Source of the DNA: Narthecium ossifragum
Lineage: Eukaryota; Streptophyta; Magnoliopsida; Dioscoreales; Nartheciaceae
NCBI GenBank assembly: GCA_963920575.1
Contig: OY986969.1
Coordinates: 16,787,288-16,851,287, forward strand
DNA length: 64,000 nt
Direction: 5' to 3'
In this document: in pieces, positions 21,016 through 31,602 of the stretch
How positions within the stretch are numbered: the stretch's first letter is position 1
Layout: the number at the start of each line of letters is the position of its first letter
Program-made: the position numbers and the translations under genes
Notes under the pieces: model-generated
What the model was told of the DNA's origin: nothing
What the model saw: the letters and a program-made list of their open reading frames with translations, nothing else
Database searches by the model: none

Positions 21016-22019
21016 GTGCCCTACTGCTTTAAATATAGCCCAACTGATTGCCAGCGTACGCCGGGGGCAGTAGTGTAAATGATTGTTTCATTAATTGCTT
21101 GGATGTTTGGATAACTTCGCTGGTAAAATTATCGTTGTACTTGTAGATCAGTTATATCCGCGGGATAACTATAGAACCTTAGCATGTCGGGGTCCACTGA
21201 AGGCTATTGTATAACAGCATTGCCGATTTGTTGTTAAAGAATAAGATTGGATTCTTTATTATACTGTAGCTTAACTTGTTGAACTCTGATGATGATGTTG
21301 CATGTAATGATATCTAGGTTAGATGCTTGTATAGGTTCATGCACTGTATGCATTAGAGCCATTACAGGTTAGGCGGGGCGATGGGTCAAACACCGATCCC
21401 GAGATCTCAGGAAGTTTGGATTTAACTCTAGGACTGAGGTTGGGTAGCAGGTCTATGGCATGATTGTGTTTATCGGAATCTTTTGTTATCGAGGATATAT
21501 GTCTAGTTGGCTACTATCATTGTTGTTGAGGTTTAGAGGTCGTATCGTCTCTTCAATGCCAAGTGCTAATGATGGTTGTCGATGCATTCCTGACGTGAGT
21601 CCCCATGCATGGAATTCCTGCTTGGGTAAGGGTGATCCTGCATGTTACTGTTCCGCCGCCTCATGGAATTCCTGCTTGAGGTTACTGGAGGATATCTGTT
21701 GTACCTTGATAGTTTGTGTATAGACATCCATCGAAGATTTTGTTAAATGTATAATTTTCCCTCTAGAGGAATTTTTGATAAATCTGTATCTAATGTCTAA
21801 ATAGCACAACTTGATGTTAGTATAATAGAATCATGTTTCTTCTACTCTCAATTTTCAAGTGCTAGTAGTTTGATAGATTTCAAGTTTTGCCATTGGAAGT
21901 CAAATGTTTAAATTAACTCTGAATTCCGTAATGTATCGCGCCAGAACAGACTTGAATAGTAGTAGGAACCCTCACGCCCTGGACCGGATGGGTTTTCTAG
22001 GTCGGGTTGTGACACTAAG

Positions 22020-22590
22020 AGTCCTTTAATAGCTCCCAATGTTTCAAAGTATTTAGAGCAACAAGAAATATTCAGTGAATATTCTCCCAAAGGTCGACAA
22101 TGCAATCTTTGGTCAAAAATCGACTGTAACACACGGGTAGAATTTCCCCAGTATGACGGCATGGAGAATCCAGTACGCTGGATCGCATGAGCGGAGAGAT
22201 ACTTCTCTCTCATGTCCATACCATCCAATGATTGGCTCTCCCTGGCTGCCTTCCACCTTAAAGGAGACACTCAGTTATTGTATCAGTTGTACGATGGCAA
22301 CTCTAAGTTCTCAGATTGGATCTCGTTCAAGAAGGCACTACTTCGGAAGTATGGGCCAGGGGCTTACGATGACCCATACGGTGTGCTGACCAAACTCAAA
22401 CAAGACGGCTGTATTCATGACTATCAAGATCAATTCGAGACTCTTCTGCATCGGGCCAAGCGATCAACCTATGAGCAGGTCGTCAGCTGCTTCATTAGCG
22501 GCTTCTTCCTTGACCATCAGGACTGATGTGCAGATTGTTGTAGCTAAGTCCCTCTCATAAGCCATTAGTTTGGCCCAGGCATACGAGGCC
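22020..22590 (+). pseudogene. gag core fragment, probably of element G
   Basis: The translation shows a clear retrotransposon gag core: FPQYDGMENPVRWIA (about 22145), ERYFSLMSIPSNDWLSLAAFHLKGDTQLLYQLY, WISFKKALLRKYGPGAYDDPYGVLTKLKQDG and HDYQDQFETLLHRAK, with a stop in WIA-stop-AE and another after DHQD at 22526. This capsid domain multimerises into virus-like particles in functional copies. It is cut at 22591 by a minus-strand LTR fragment. Upstream it abuts solo LTR 19366-22014, and the 13690-14145 fragment may be its N-terminus. Confidence 0.8.
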
Positions 22591-22591
22591 A

Positions 22592-24060
22592 TGCCACGCC
22601 CCGACCCAAAATGCCCAACTGGATCGAGAAGTGAGCCAACCTAACACGAATCCAACCTTTGGGGCACAATTTACATATCCAAATCCACAACGAATTTGAA
22701 CAATTTAAATAGAAGGGCATAAAGGTAATTAAATCTTACATTCCTTAAAATTACATTAATGAATGATACAAGCTTTCTCAAATACAACAAATTAAACTTT
22801 ATTCAATTTCTTCCTCGAATACAGTGATTTATTCATCATGATTTAGAACTGTAAATAAAGTTGTAGAAGAATCTCCTCGAAGCCCCAAAGTCCTTAATCT
22901 CCTCGAAAATACCACGTCACCGTCTAGAAGACCACCTGAATAAGGAACTCCATCTGTACCGGCATCGGTGATGCATCCCAAATAGGGTGAGCAACAAAAC
23001 ACAGTAAGGTTCTATTCTACGTCGCACAAAAAGGAAGGAAAACAACAATAGTGTTGTTCTCCACAAAAGTCTAAGGAGTGTCCTGAGGCCTATACCAGCC
23101 TCGCCGATTCCCTGAGGGCTCCTGTCCAGGTCACCCTCACCCAATGACGAAACAAGGGGGATGATCATTTACAGGTACGGATACAGGGTTCGCACATCAC
23201 CGCTGCACTCATCGTCGACTCTCATCACCTAACCACATATTGTACGGGGACACAAGTCAGGGACATTGACAACCGCCCTTAGCACTTAGCGCTGGAATAA
23301 CCGACACGACCTCTTTACCTCCAAACATAACAAGATCCAAGGTCGACTGCACAATAATCTCAAATGATATGAAACATGATCAGATAACAACAATCACGCC
23401 CTAAGCCTCAACTAATCAAACCCCCGTCCTAAGGTTAGATCCATGCTACCCGAGACCCCGGATCGGCATCCTAAACCTAATGCTTCCAATACAACCAATT
23501 ATGCATGAATGAGTCTACACAATCAGCAACTAGGCTATACGTCTTTATATGTCATTTCATCATACAAGTCAAGCATATCATGCAACATACCAACAGAAAG
23601 CTAATAATATAAAAGCATAGTAAATGACTAAGCATTATATAAAGTATAAAAGAGGCTAATAAGACACAGAGCATAACATATCTAATATTACCAACCCATC
23701 AAGGGTTCGTAGGCATTCAAGTTACGCAAAAACACGCTCACATATAACCATCCGCTCCTCATAAGCATACCTCCAAGCCGTTCTACACCGGCATACACAT
23801 GATATAACAACCATCCACGCCCCTCAAAGGCTTTCTAGCATTCCAATATGCGGGACATACCAACAACACGAGATAACCAAACCACTCATGTTATCAGCAA
23901 AGCATTCTACAATTAGGGAAACCAAAACCTTGCATGCTATCAACCACACATGCATGCTACTAGTCATGCATCTAACGAATTACGGATATTATATCATGGA
24001 TTTGGCTAATCATTCAACATATCTTATTAGTTAAGCATTCATTCACAAATTTACAAGTTA
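22592..24060 (-). mobile_element. Minus-strand chromovirus LTR fragment
   Basis: The left end TGCCACGCCCCGACCC is the inverted LTR 3' terminus (one change from TGTCACGCCCCGACCC). It contains the conserved R-region block (GGGTGAGCAACAAA, GGTTCTATTCTACGTCGCAC at about 22985-23030). The matching region near 23420-23480 (CCGTCCTAAGGTTAGATCC) resembles 15-75 in E. No TCCTCACA terminus follows, so the U3 end is missing or unrecognisable. The right limit is approximate. Confidence 0.65.
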
Positions 24061-24574
24061 AAAATTTTTAAGGACTAACTCTATTTGCATCTGTACCGTT
24101 ACTGCCATATGTCATGCCTACATTCATAATCTGCATGGACCTAAGTCACCATCCTGCACCCGTAAGCCGAAAAATACATTGGCCATATGTAGTTGGCATA
24201 AATACCAACAAACAAATAAAAAAAACTAAAAACAAGATGAAATTATGGAATCTGAGACCAAACTAAAATAGGATGCGGATCACCTCATCTTTTAGGTCGT
24301 TTCAAAATTTGAGCCATGCAACGAAGATCACCACATTGTTAAGTAGTAATGGTGGAGGGATCGATGATGCTAACAGAAACCTGCCACTTTTCCCAAATCT
24401 CTCTACCTTCCATGATGTTTGTGGGTACCCCACACATCAGCGATGCAACTTTGTTAGAGTGGATGACCAACCCTTTCTTCACTTTTCTTCTTTGGTTGTT
24501 TACAAAAATGTCCTTCAAAACTTTCAGTTTACACATTCATCCCTTATATATATCGATAATTTGGAACTTTTAAA

Positions 24575-24575
<1 letters not shown>
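24061..24575. other. AT-rich stretch, nothing recognised
   Basis: The ORFs at 24273-24623 and 24339-24573 overlap on both strands and show no family signature or codon structure. I see no boundary, TSD or domain. Confidence 0.3.

Positions 24576-24605
<30 letters not shown>
24576..24605. repeat. (AT)n microsatellite
   Basis: A run of about 14 AT dinucleotides ends in AACACCC. Confidence 0.9.
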
Positions 24606-24606
<1 letters not shown>

Positions 24607-24939
24607 CACCCATGTTAGGTTAGATTAGATAAGAGGATATTTAGGAACGAAACTAAAGTTTGAGAGTAATTTTAAAGGATACAAGTGTAATTTAAAAATA
24701 TTTCAAGGATATTTATGTAAATTAAACTCATTCTTTTATATATGTGGATTTTGAGATTTGGAATAAACAAAACTTCGCACCATTTCTTGTCTCAAATCAA
24801 TTACCAACTCCCACAAAGGCATCATCCATTGTGACAGGAAGGGGAAAGAAGGATGTACGAGAGAGACAAAGAAGTGGGTGGGGCTCAATTGCTCCCTCGA
24901 CTCAAGTCAATCCATTTGAGCGGATGGATATCCACAACT

Positions 24940-25270
24940 TGAAAATTTATTATATAATGGAAGGTTTTATGATGTGGCATCTGATGAGGAATGCCCACAA
25001 CTTGAAAATCTATTATATAAAATTATATGCATTCTATCATGCGCTGAAGATGCCCGATCCAAGTTATGACTTGATATATCAGACGATCGAGATGAAGCAA
25101 CGTGAAAGGGAGTAGTGGAGGGTGATGGTTAACGGGTGGTTAGGAGAGAGAGAGAGAGAGGAGTATGAGGACCCACCTAGTCTATTATATGTATGAAGGT
25201 TTTATGACGTGGCATGACTCTGGAAATCTATTATATTAGGGAAGGTTTTATGACGTGACATCTAAGTCAT
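24940..25270 (+). repeat. Dispersed tandem module around a TTATATA-GGAAGGTTTTATGACGTGGCA core
   Basis: Four imperfect copies start near 24944, 25006, 25181 and 25228. Each has TCTATTATAT followed (in three of four) by GGAAGGTTTTATGAYGTGGCAT. The ORF at 24744-25115 crosses two copies, which explains its internal repeat (NLKIYYI twice). The last copy is followed by an inverted repeat, GTGACAT...ATGTCAC (25256-25276). This could be the terminus of a DNA transposon. Confidence 0.55.
25143..25161. repeat. (GA)n microsatellite
   Basis: A pure AG run; a second one lies at 25302-25318. Each follows a copy of the TTTTATGACGTGGCA module region. Confidence 0.85.
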
Positions 25271-25301
25271 ATGTCACGTCATAACCAAAGGATAGTAGCT
25301 G

Positions 25302-25318
25302 AAGAGAGAGAGAGAGAG
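25302..25318. repeat. (GA)n microsatellite
   Basis: A short AG run before a G-rich segment that ends with a GGTGG...CCACC inverted repeat and CTAGT near 25373. Confidence 0.8.
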
Positions 25319-25536
25319 GAGACGGGGGGTGGGTGGTTACCTGTGCCAGGTGGTACGGGGGGCCACCTAGTAACTATAGTGTCTGGTTGGTGGGGTTATG
25401 TTACTTGTGTATCAAAACTTTTTTTTTAATTAGTTGAGCCTATTATTCTTGCTTGGTAGGCTTATATGTCCTATATATATATTGAGTATTTACTGTAAAT
25501 TGGCAAGCATGTATCTTCCCTTACATGTTGAAAATA

Positions 25537-25677
25537 GAGTTATGTTTACCTTATATATCATACCAACGGTCAATATCTATTTGAATATCATCTAACGGTC
25601 CGAATCATTTTGAACTATTGACTAAGACTCAAATAGATTTGAGTCGTTAGTATGATGGTATGAGATAAACAGAACTC
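25537..25677. mobile_element. MULE-type MITE with 9-bp TSD
   Basis: The termini are inverted repeats of about 45-50 bp: the left end GAGTTATGTTTACC...CATACCAACGG matches the reverse complement of the right end, GAGTTCTGTTTATC...CATACTAACG. The flanks are TTGAAAATA (25528-25536) and CTGAAAATA (25678-25686), a 9-bp duplication with one change, the length typical of Mutator-like elements. There is no coding capacity. A related end lies at 28121-28176. Confidence 0.8.
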
Positions 25678-25987
25678 CTGAAAATACCCACACCCGTAAT
25701 TGTCATCTAAAGTGGATCTGGATATATATTAACCACTATCCTACACCAATTCATGATCCACATGGACATTCGTGATTTGCATGGCATGTTTGTTTCCCTA
25801 GATAAGGGCTGGGAGAGGAGAACTACCCCCCTCACCCCACTTTATCCCATGTTTGGTGTATAGTTTGAAGATAGGAGTATTAAATAATCTGAGGAATATG
25901 TTCTCTTGGGAAGAGAAAACTCTAAATAACCCTTCATAGTTAGATTACAGTGTTGTATACATATTGCCAAACTTGTCTTTTAACATC

Positions 25988-26830
25988 TTCTTAATGGCTT
26001 TTCCCAGCTCCAACATAATTTAATGATATCTTATCATGAAGGTCACCAAACACCACTTGTTTTCTATGATGGTTTAAACCAACGAAAACCCTAAGTGGCA
26101 TTGTTGCCTTATTAGTTCGGAAAGTAGTGTCGAACAATACAAAGTCTCCAAAACATTCATAATCAACTTGCATGGACGGGTCGGACCAGAATATGTTAGT
26201 GATAAGACCAAGTGGATCCAGTTGGGCCTTGAAAAAGAAGAGAGAATTCTGCTCTCGTTGGTCACCAAAATAATCCAGTCTAGCTTGGGCACCTCCATCA
26301 ACATCTGGTGGACCCTTCCTATTCACCAAGTAGTTTCGCAAATCTTGTTTTGTGAATCCCAACAATTCTCTCCCACCAGCTTGTATAGCCATAAGATCAT
26401 GAGCCTGCTTAGGCCGTAAGCCAATGGCTTCAGCGTCATCACATCCAGTCTTAGAGAAGTCATCTATCCTCCTATGACAAGGGATACACTGAGACTTCGT
26501 TGGTGTAAACAAGAGATGATTATGTCTTGCTTCTCACTTGTTGACCCAATAAATCCCGCTCGTTTGTCGTTTAGCACCAAACATAACCTCACATCCACAT
26601 CTCGTTTCTGCTCGCTCAAATTTTACCTCCACATTTTTTTGTTTTCTCTCACCTTCTTTACTACACACCCAAGTTTTGTCCCTCCATATACCCTGTACCT
26701 TATGCCCACAATGACATCGAATCCCAAATCCAACACGCTTTGAATGTTGAAGGTACCAATCATGTGCGTGGTCCACGTCTCTCCACTCTAACATCCAAAT
26801 ACTTATTTTTTCCCTATTGTCACCCATACA
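25988..26830 (-). pseudogene. FAR1/FHY3-like (MULE-derived) transposase, truncated
   Basis: One minus-strand frame from 26827 to 25991 carries a single stop (TGA after WVNK near 26534). The first part matches the FAR1 DNA-binding domain: RVGFGIRCHCG, KTWVCSKEG, RCGCEVMF, then HNH and PCHRRI. The second part enters the MULE transposase domain: ARLDYFGDQREQNSLFFFKAQLD, LGLITNIFWSDPSMQVDYECFGDFVLFDTTFRTNKATMPL and FVGLNHHRKQVVFG. The DDE domain ends prematurely after VVFG, so most of the catalytic core and any SWIM finger are absent. In plants this family includes light-signalling regulators and mobile Jittery/FAR-type transposases; the neighbouring MULE-like ends favour the transposon reading. 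Confidence 0.85.
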
Positions 26831-26985
26831 ATTTCATCTGAAAGTAGAAAATAAGCTTTTGAAAATAAGGAGCGCACATGATAGTAACTTAAAAGTTCAA
26901 AGCTACGTGAAATACCTTCTTGTATTGAAGAGGGTAAAGCAAGCCACGCTTCCCTATTAGTGTTGACTCCGTCAAAAGCGGCCAT
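26803..26985 (-). pseudogene. Possible 5' exon or leader of the FAR1-like pseudogene
   Basis: A 60-codon minus-strand frame starts MAAFDGVNTNREAWLALPSSIQEG and overlaps the FAR1 frame in a different phase. It could be upstream coding joined by a lost splice or frameshift, or chance. No domain is recognised. Confidence 0.3.
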
Positions 26986-27159
26986 GGTCTACAACTAGAT
27001 TAAGCAAACTTCATTAGATGCTAAATACATGTGTTGTTTACGTGATTAATTTAAGCTTCATTGCATTGAATCCTTTAAAAGCATAAGCTTTAGTAATGAT
27101 CCAAGCCATTTAAAAACACAAAGTATTAGTGATGATGATGAATACGTGAAGCACTAAAC

Positions 27160-27305
27160 TCAAACAGTCCAAAAGATGCATTATTTAAATAACAAGCACT
27201 AAACTCAATCACTAAAGTCAATCGTAGCTTATTTAAGTAACTAACTCAATCACTAAACTCAATTAATAAATCACTAACTCAGTCACTAAACTAAATCAGT
27301 CCAAA
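27160..27305. repeat. Degenerate CACTAAACTCAAT repeats
   Basis: Short imperfect direct repeats of CACTAAACTCAAT/CACTAACTCA recur about eight times over 145 bp between the FAR1-like pseudogene and a GC-rich block. They look like slippage-derived sequence. Confidence 0.5.
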
Positions 27306-27369
27306 GATGCATTGTTTACTGGATCATTGAACACACTAAACATATATTCCGTCATGTAATCCACTCTCA

Positions 27370-28090
27370 TCACCCATTATTTAAACCCATGTCTTCCTTC
27401 ATGATCCACACATATGATAGGAATGTAATATCTTCATGAGAGAGATGGAGTTGAGGATGAGTAGTAGCTCTAAGCCCCAAAATCCAAAAGAGAGACCAAA
27501 GAGATACTAAGAAGAGTTGGGCGCTTACCAGAGATGGGGCTCGAGATGAGGGTGCTAGGGAAGCGACGAGGAGATGCGGCAGCGGCAATGGAGGAGTGCA
27601 GGAGATGCAGTAGCGGCAATGGAGGAGTGCAGCGACAACGGAGGAGTGCAGCGGCAATGAGGAGAGAATGCGATCTTTGGAACTTAGAAATGTGATTTTT
27701 GAAACAAGTGAACAAAGCAGTTGAAGATAAAGATGCTAAAGAAGAAAGCAATATATTTGTTTTACCTTGTTCTCTGCTGATTTCCTTTCAACGAGGAGGA
27801 GAGGTGGCAGCAGTGGAGGGGATGCAACATCGACGATGGAGGAGTTGCAGCGGCGGCAACGAGGACGAGATGCTTGGGCGGCGATGAGGATGAGATGCGG
27901 CGGCGGCAATGGTTCAGAGCCCGATGATGAGGAGATGGGCGGCGGCGAGAAGGAGATGCGGCGGTGGATGGCGATGGATGGAGGAGTCGCAGCGCGCGAG
28001 AGAGCAAGAGAGAATTTAGGATTCCATCGCTCAAAAGATCGCAGCCGGCTACAAAGAGGGGTTGATCGGCTTATTAATGACATGGCATCA
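27370..28090 (-). other. GC-rich 5' region, possibly of the FAR1-like gene
   Basis: On the minus strand this is a CT-rich and GCCGCC-rich tract typical of plant 5' UTRs, with repeated GGAGGAGTGCAGCGGCAATG-like units (27560-27660) and GATGCGGCGGCGGCAATG units (27880-27965). ORFs occur on both strands (27370-28144) but are low-complexity Ser/Pro/Leu or Arg/Gly translations. It lies upstream of the FAR1-like pseudogene and before a MULE-like end, so it may be the element's own promoter and leader. Confidence 0.4.
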
Positions 28091-28120
28091 TTTGCACCAT
28101 CGGATGGGATTGAAGAAATC

Positions 28121-28176
28121 CTAACCGATGGTATGATGGTATGAGGTTGATGTGGGGTATGACCTAAACAGAACCC
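28121..28176. other. MULE terminal-repeat-like sequence
   Basis: AACCGATGGTATGATGGTATGAGG...GACCTAAACAGAACCC ends like the right TIR of the MITE at 25537-25677 (TTAGTATGATGGTATGAGATAAACAGAACTC). The FAR1-like pseudogene lies between the two. It may be the distal end of a degraded autonomous MULE, but the opposite end and TSD are not resolved. Confidence 0.5.
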
Positions 28177-28879
28177 GTTTGAATCATCACAAACTCCTCA
28201 AAGACTGCATGGGCATTCATACGGTTCCCTGCACAATTGCTTCACTAAATTGGTATCTCGGCCGGGCTTTGATCCCAATAGTTACTATCACTTGAGTTAA
28301 GCAGTCTTATGTACTTATGAAACAGATTTTCACGTGAAATGCATTATAGTGGCACTATCTTGTGGAGATTAAGATAGAGTCTTTGATTAAGTCATACTTG
28401 TTCATATGCAATGCATTTTGATCTTGGGATAGTCAAACATCTCCAAAAGTCCAAATAAGGATTTTCCCTAACTATTTGAGTCATATTAATTATTTGGCCT
28501 AAAAGTCATCCGTGATTATTAATACTAATTAACAAGTTGCACAAATTTGTTAATATATCTCTAGAAGGAGGTTTTAAATTGTTGATTAAATATGTTTCCT
28601 TTCATTCTGGTTGCAAGTTTATTTATGCTTTTTGTTACCATTGCATGAATTTTAGTAGAAACATTAGTAAGTAGTTCCTTTAAATAGTTTAATTGCTCTT
28701 CAAATTTTTTTTTGTATTAAAGTTTAGTGATTGTTAATATGGAGATAAATGTAAACACCAATTCTGACTAACACCAAATTTCATGATATTCACGAAATTA
28801 CCCTTCCTCGCCTTAGACATTCCTCGAAGGCATATCATTAAACATATAAGCTCAACACATCACACATCACACATACAAA
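28177..28879. other. AT-rich intergenic stretch, nothing recognised
   Basis: No ORF of note, terminal repeat or known domain is visible on either strand. Confidence 0.3.
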
Positions 28880-29640
28880 TGCTCTATAAGTGACCCTCCA
28901 TGGTTTTGATGGTATCCTACATAAATCGAAAGTGCAAATGGCGTTTTAGTAATTTTACCGCCCAAGGGTTGGGAATTCAGGCCAAAATACATGCTTGGAC
29001 TCTCTAAAGCACCCTATCATGATCCCATATAGCTTTTATGGCATCCTACAAAAGCTAAGTCAATATAGAGCCATTTTGGTAATTTTACCACATCAAGGGT
29101 ATTTTGGGGATTTAAGCAAAATATATGTTGGACTTTCTCCTATACTCCATCATGCCTCTTACATGGTTCAGATAACATCCTACTTAAATTAGAATGACTC
29201 GGGGCATTTTGGTAATTTTGCCAACTCAGGGGTATTTTCGGTATTCTGACTAAAATACATGTTTAGACTCCCTACAATTTCTAAGAATGACCCGACGTAG
29301 CTTCGATGGTAGCCTACATAAGCTAAAACAACGTAAGGGTATTTTAGTAAATTTTTACCTCTAAGGGTATTTTGGGTATTTTAGTCAAATGTAGACTTGG
29401 CTCACCTATAACATGCCAAATTAAGTATTGATCGTTTTGAAGGCGTACATAAACCAGGATATAAAAAGGGCATTTTTGGTCATTTAGCCCTCAGGGGTAC
29501 TTCGATCATTTGGTCCAAATGAACATTTGCCACAAACATATATGACAAATATTGTTTCCACCTTTTAAACTATAATTTATTTTATAGGTATTCTTGTCCA
29601 AAACATATATGGACTCTAAACCAACCAAATAAGCAAAATG
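28880..29640. repeat. Degenerate tandem repeat, period about 125-135 bp
   Basis: Five to six diverged units each contain a TTTTGATGGTATCCTACATAA-like start (28907, 29031, 29165, 29299, 29430) and a GGGTATTTTGGTAATTTTACC segment. Sequence continues on the far side of the Harbinger-like element (55110-55260: GATGATATCCAATAC, GGGTATTTTGTTCATTTTA). The host locus was therefore this satellite-like array before the nest formed. Confidence 0.75.
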
Positions 29641-30527
29641 GTATTTTAGTAATTTCATCCTCATATCAGCCTTCTTAGCCCCCGTTTGGCAACGGGGGTA
29701 AGAAAGGGGGTTAACCCCATTCTTATCCCCAAACGCTATGGGGTTAAGCTTTTGGGGTTAAGAGGGGTTAAACCCGAAAATGAGGTTAAGCTTCCCTCCC
29801 TCATTTACGCCCATCACATATATTCTAATATTATTTTGATGATGCTGATATATAAAGAATGATAAAATAATATATTTTTACATGATGTGGACCAATCATG
29901 GTATAACACGTGGCATGTCGGACCCACATATATTAATATTTTATTACAATAATATGTTATTGAAATTATTTAATACACTACGCATAGGAAATTGTTTTTT
30001 CGCCCTTAGACTTTTTTATGCAAATCTAAAAATACATGCAAATATTTTTATGATGGTATAAAAATGTTTACGTGTGTAGTAACATTTTTTGTGCGTGTTT
30101 GTTTTTCTACGTGCAAATATTTTTGTGAGCCCATAAACATTTTTGTATGCGTTGTTATGAGCGTATAAAAACTTTTGTGCACGCATAATGATGATGATGC
30201 ATAATGTTATATTTTTAGCCCTTAATACTTAGTCTCCTGTGCTTATTTAGTTCCTAAATACACTCATTATTCTTATATTTTGATTTAGGATGCAATTGAA
30301 GTCCTTAAGTCGAAAAGAAGCGGAAAAGAGTACATGGATCAACTTTAAAGATTAAACTGTACCTGCTCATTAAGAACCAGATAATGTTCCATATATGGTT
30401 GGAAAGCTCTTGAAGTCTAATTTCTGGAGAATTTTATGGTTCGTGATTTGGAGCTTCCTAGAGAAAATTACAGTACTTTTACTACAACAAGTGCAGGGCA
30501 GAACAGCAGAAGACACAAGCAGAGAAA

Positions 30528-30640
30528 CGAGATCGATCCGCTTTTCAAAGGAGATCGATCTGGGTCGGGAAAAATCCAGATTTTGAGTTCGCGGATGAAG
30601 AAGATCGATCCTTTTTCCAAAGGGGATCGATCCCTTTTGG
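30528..30640. repeat. GATCGATC cluster upstream of the TATA box in the Athila-like LTR
   Basis: AGATCGATCC, AGATCGATCT, AGATCGATCC and GGATCGATCC occur in about 110 bp, each pair flanking a CTTTT(C)CAAAGG inverted spacer. The cluster is 60-170 bp upstream of TATAAATA at 30698. The 3' LTR has the same cluster at 53379-53475 with one core mutated to GATCGATT. Confidence 0.85.
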
Positions 30641-30697
30641 TTCTGCGGGAAAGATCAAGGGCTGAGATCTAATCCGAGCTAGGGTTTCATGAAAGCC

Positions 30698-30705
30698 TAT
30701 AAATA
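30698..30705 (+). promoter_or_regulatory. TATA box of the Athila-like 5' LTR
   Basis: TATAAATA lies after AAAGCC and is followed about 30 bp later by the likely transcription start. The 3' LTR has the identical box near 53539. Confidence 0.65.
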
Positions 30706-31581
30706 GACTTCTTTGGGAGATTATTGGGGGGATTCTTGGACACTTTTGGCTGCTCTTTCTCCTCCTTTATATTTTCCTAGGTTTTCTGTTGTTGAATGAA
30801 ATCTTTTGGAGGATTGTTGGCTAAATCTTAATTCTTGGTCGAGGAAACTGAAGCCTCGGAATCAATGAAACTATGAGATCTAATTTATTTTTATTGTTCA
30901 GTTTATACGTGAGTATTGGATGTTCTTCTGAGATTAAATCTTCATGATTGTCTTGTCTAATTGCTAGGAGGCCTACTAGTTTATTATTCATTGCGATCTA
31001 CTGCTAGGTTGGATATCAAATCCATAATTGTTTGATCCCTCTAATCTGCGAAGCAACTAGGATCTATTGATTTACTGCGTTTAAGAGATTAATAGATCTT
31101 AGGAAGAATATTCAACTAGATTAAATGCAACCGCTTGTGCTTGTATTGTTTAGCTTCATCGATCTCCCTATTCTTAAGGCTGCTACTAGATTAAATCTAC
31201 AGCGCTTGTCTGAGGTTGTTTAGTAGTTAGGGTTAATTGGATCGCTTGTTTTTAATTAACTAAGATTGAGGAGAGATTTGAATTGAATTTGGACGATGAA
31301 TATTCATGGTATGAATTGATTGATACTTGCATCTATGATCAGTGGTTGGATTCCGATGGTGGATGTTGACTCAGACCAAGGTTAGTTCTCTTGATTTAAT
31401 TAAACTCTTCGCTTTAGATTATTTCTTTACTGTTTTCCTCACGTTTAAAACCCCCCATCTTTGTTCACTAAGCACAAAACTAGACTAAACACTTTTGGTG
31501 GGATCGACTCGTACTCGCACTGCTACATTAATCTTAAAGAGTATTGGTTTTATTTTTGAGTGCATGCGACAGCACATCAAA

Positions 31582-31602
31582 TTTTGGGGCCGTTGCCGGG
31601 GA
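31582..31602 (+). other. Primer binding site of the Athila-like element
   Basis: TTTTGGGGCCGTTGCCGGGG lies 2 nt after the LTR. It is one base from the TGGCGCCGTTGCCGGGG complement of plant tRNA-Asp, the primer of Athila elements. Confidence 0.85.

Larger units (their letters stand above)
19366..22014 (+). mobile_element. Solo chromovirus LTR with TSD CTACG/CTAAG
   Basis: The LTR starts TATGAGGACCC and ends GTCGGGTTGTGACA. Target duplications are CTACG (19361-19365) and CTAAG (22015-22019), one mismatch. TATAAATA is at 19645-19652. A donor-like CAT/GTAAGTG is at 19804/19805, the best donor match in the window. The region corresponding to the acceptor block appears deleted around 21640-21730. 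AGATCGATCT array at 20336-20786, (AT)n run at 20936-20955. Confidence 0.9.
30189..31579 (+). mobile_element. 5' LTR of the Athila-like element
   Basis: The LTR starts TGATGATGATGC and ends GACAGCACATCA. Four GATCGATC palindromes at 30528-30635 precede a TATAAATA box at 30698-30705. Relative to the 3' LTR it lacks about 14-15 bp near 30808 (the 3' copy reads TCTCGATGGCCCTGCG there). Confidence 0.93.

Noticed and set aside
24577..24604. TA-rich run as an origin or promoter
   Set aside because: A simple AT microsatellite with no associated gene or conserved element.
24744..25115. 123-codon ORF
   Set aside because: It spans two copies of a non-coding tandem module and has no recognisable domain.
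27370..28144. Several ORFs of 90-125 codons on both strands
   Set aside because: Low-complexity products of GGCGGC/GGAGGAG repeats, overlapping on opposite strands. Kept only as a GC-rich leader.
25528..28185. A single intact MULE spanning from the MITE to 28176
   Set aside because: The MITE has its own complete TIR pair and 9-bp TSD, so its left end cannot also be taken as the end of a larger element; the flanks of 28176 do not match TTGAAAATA convincingly.
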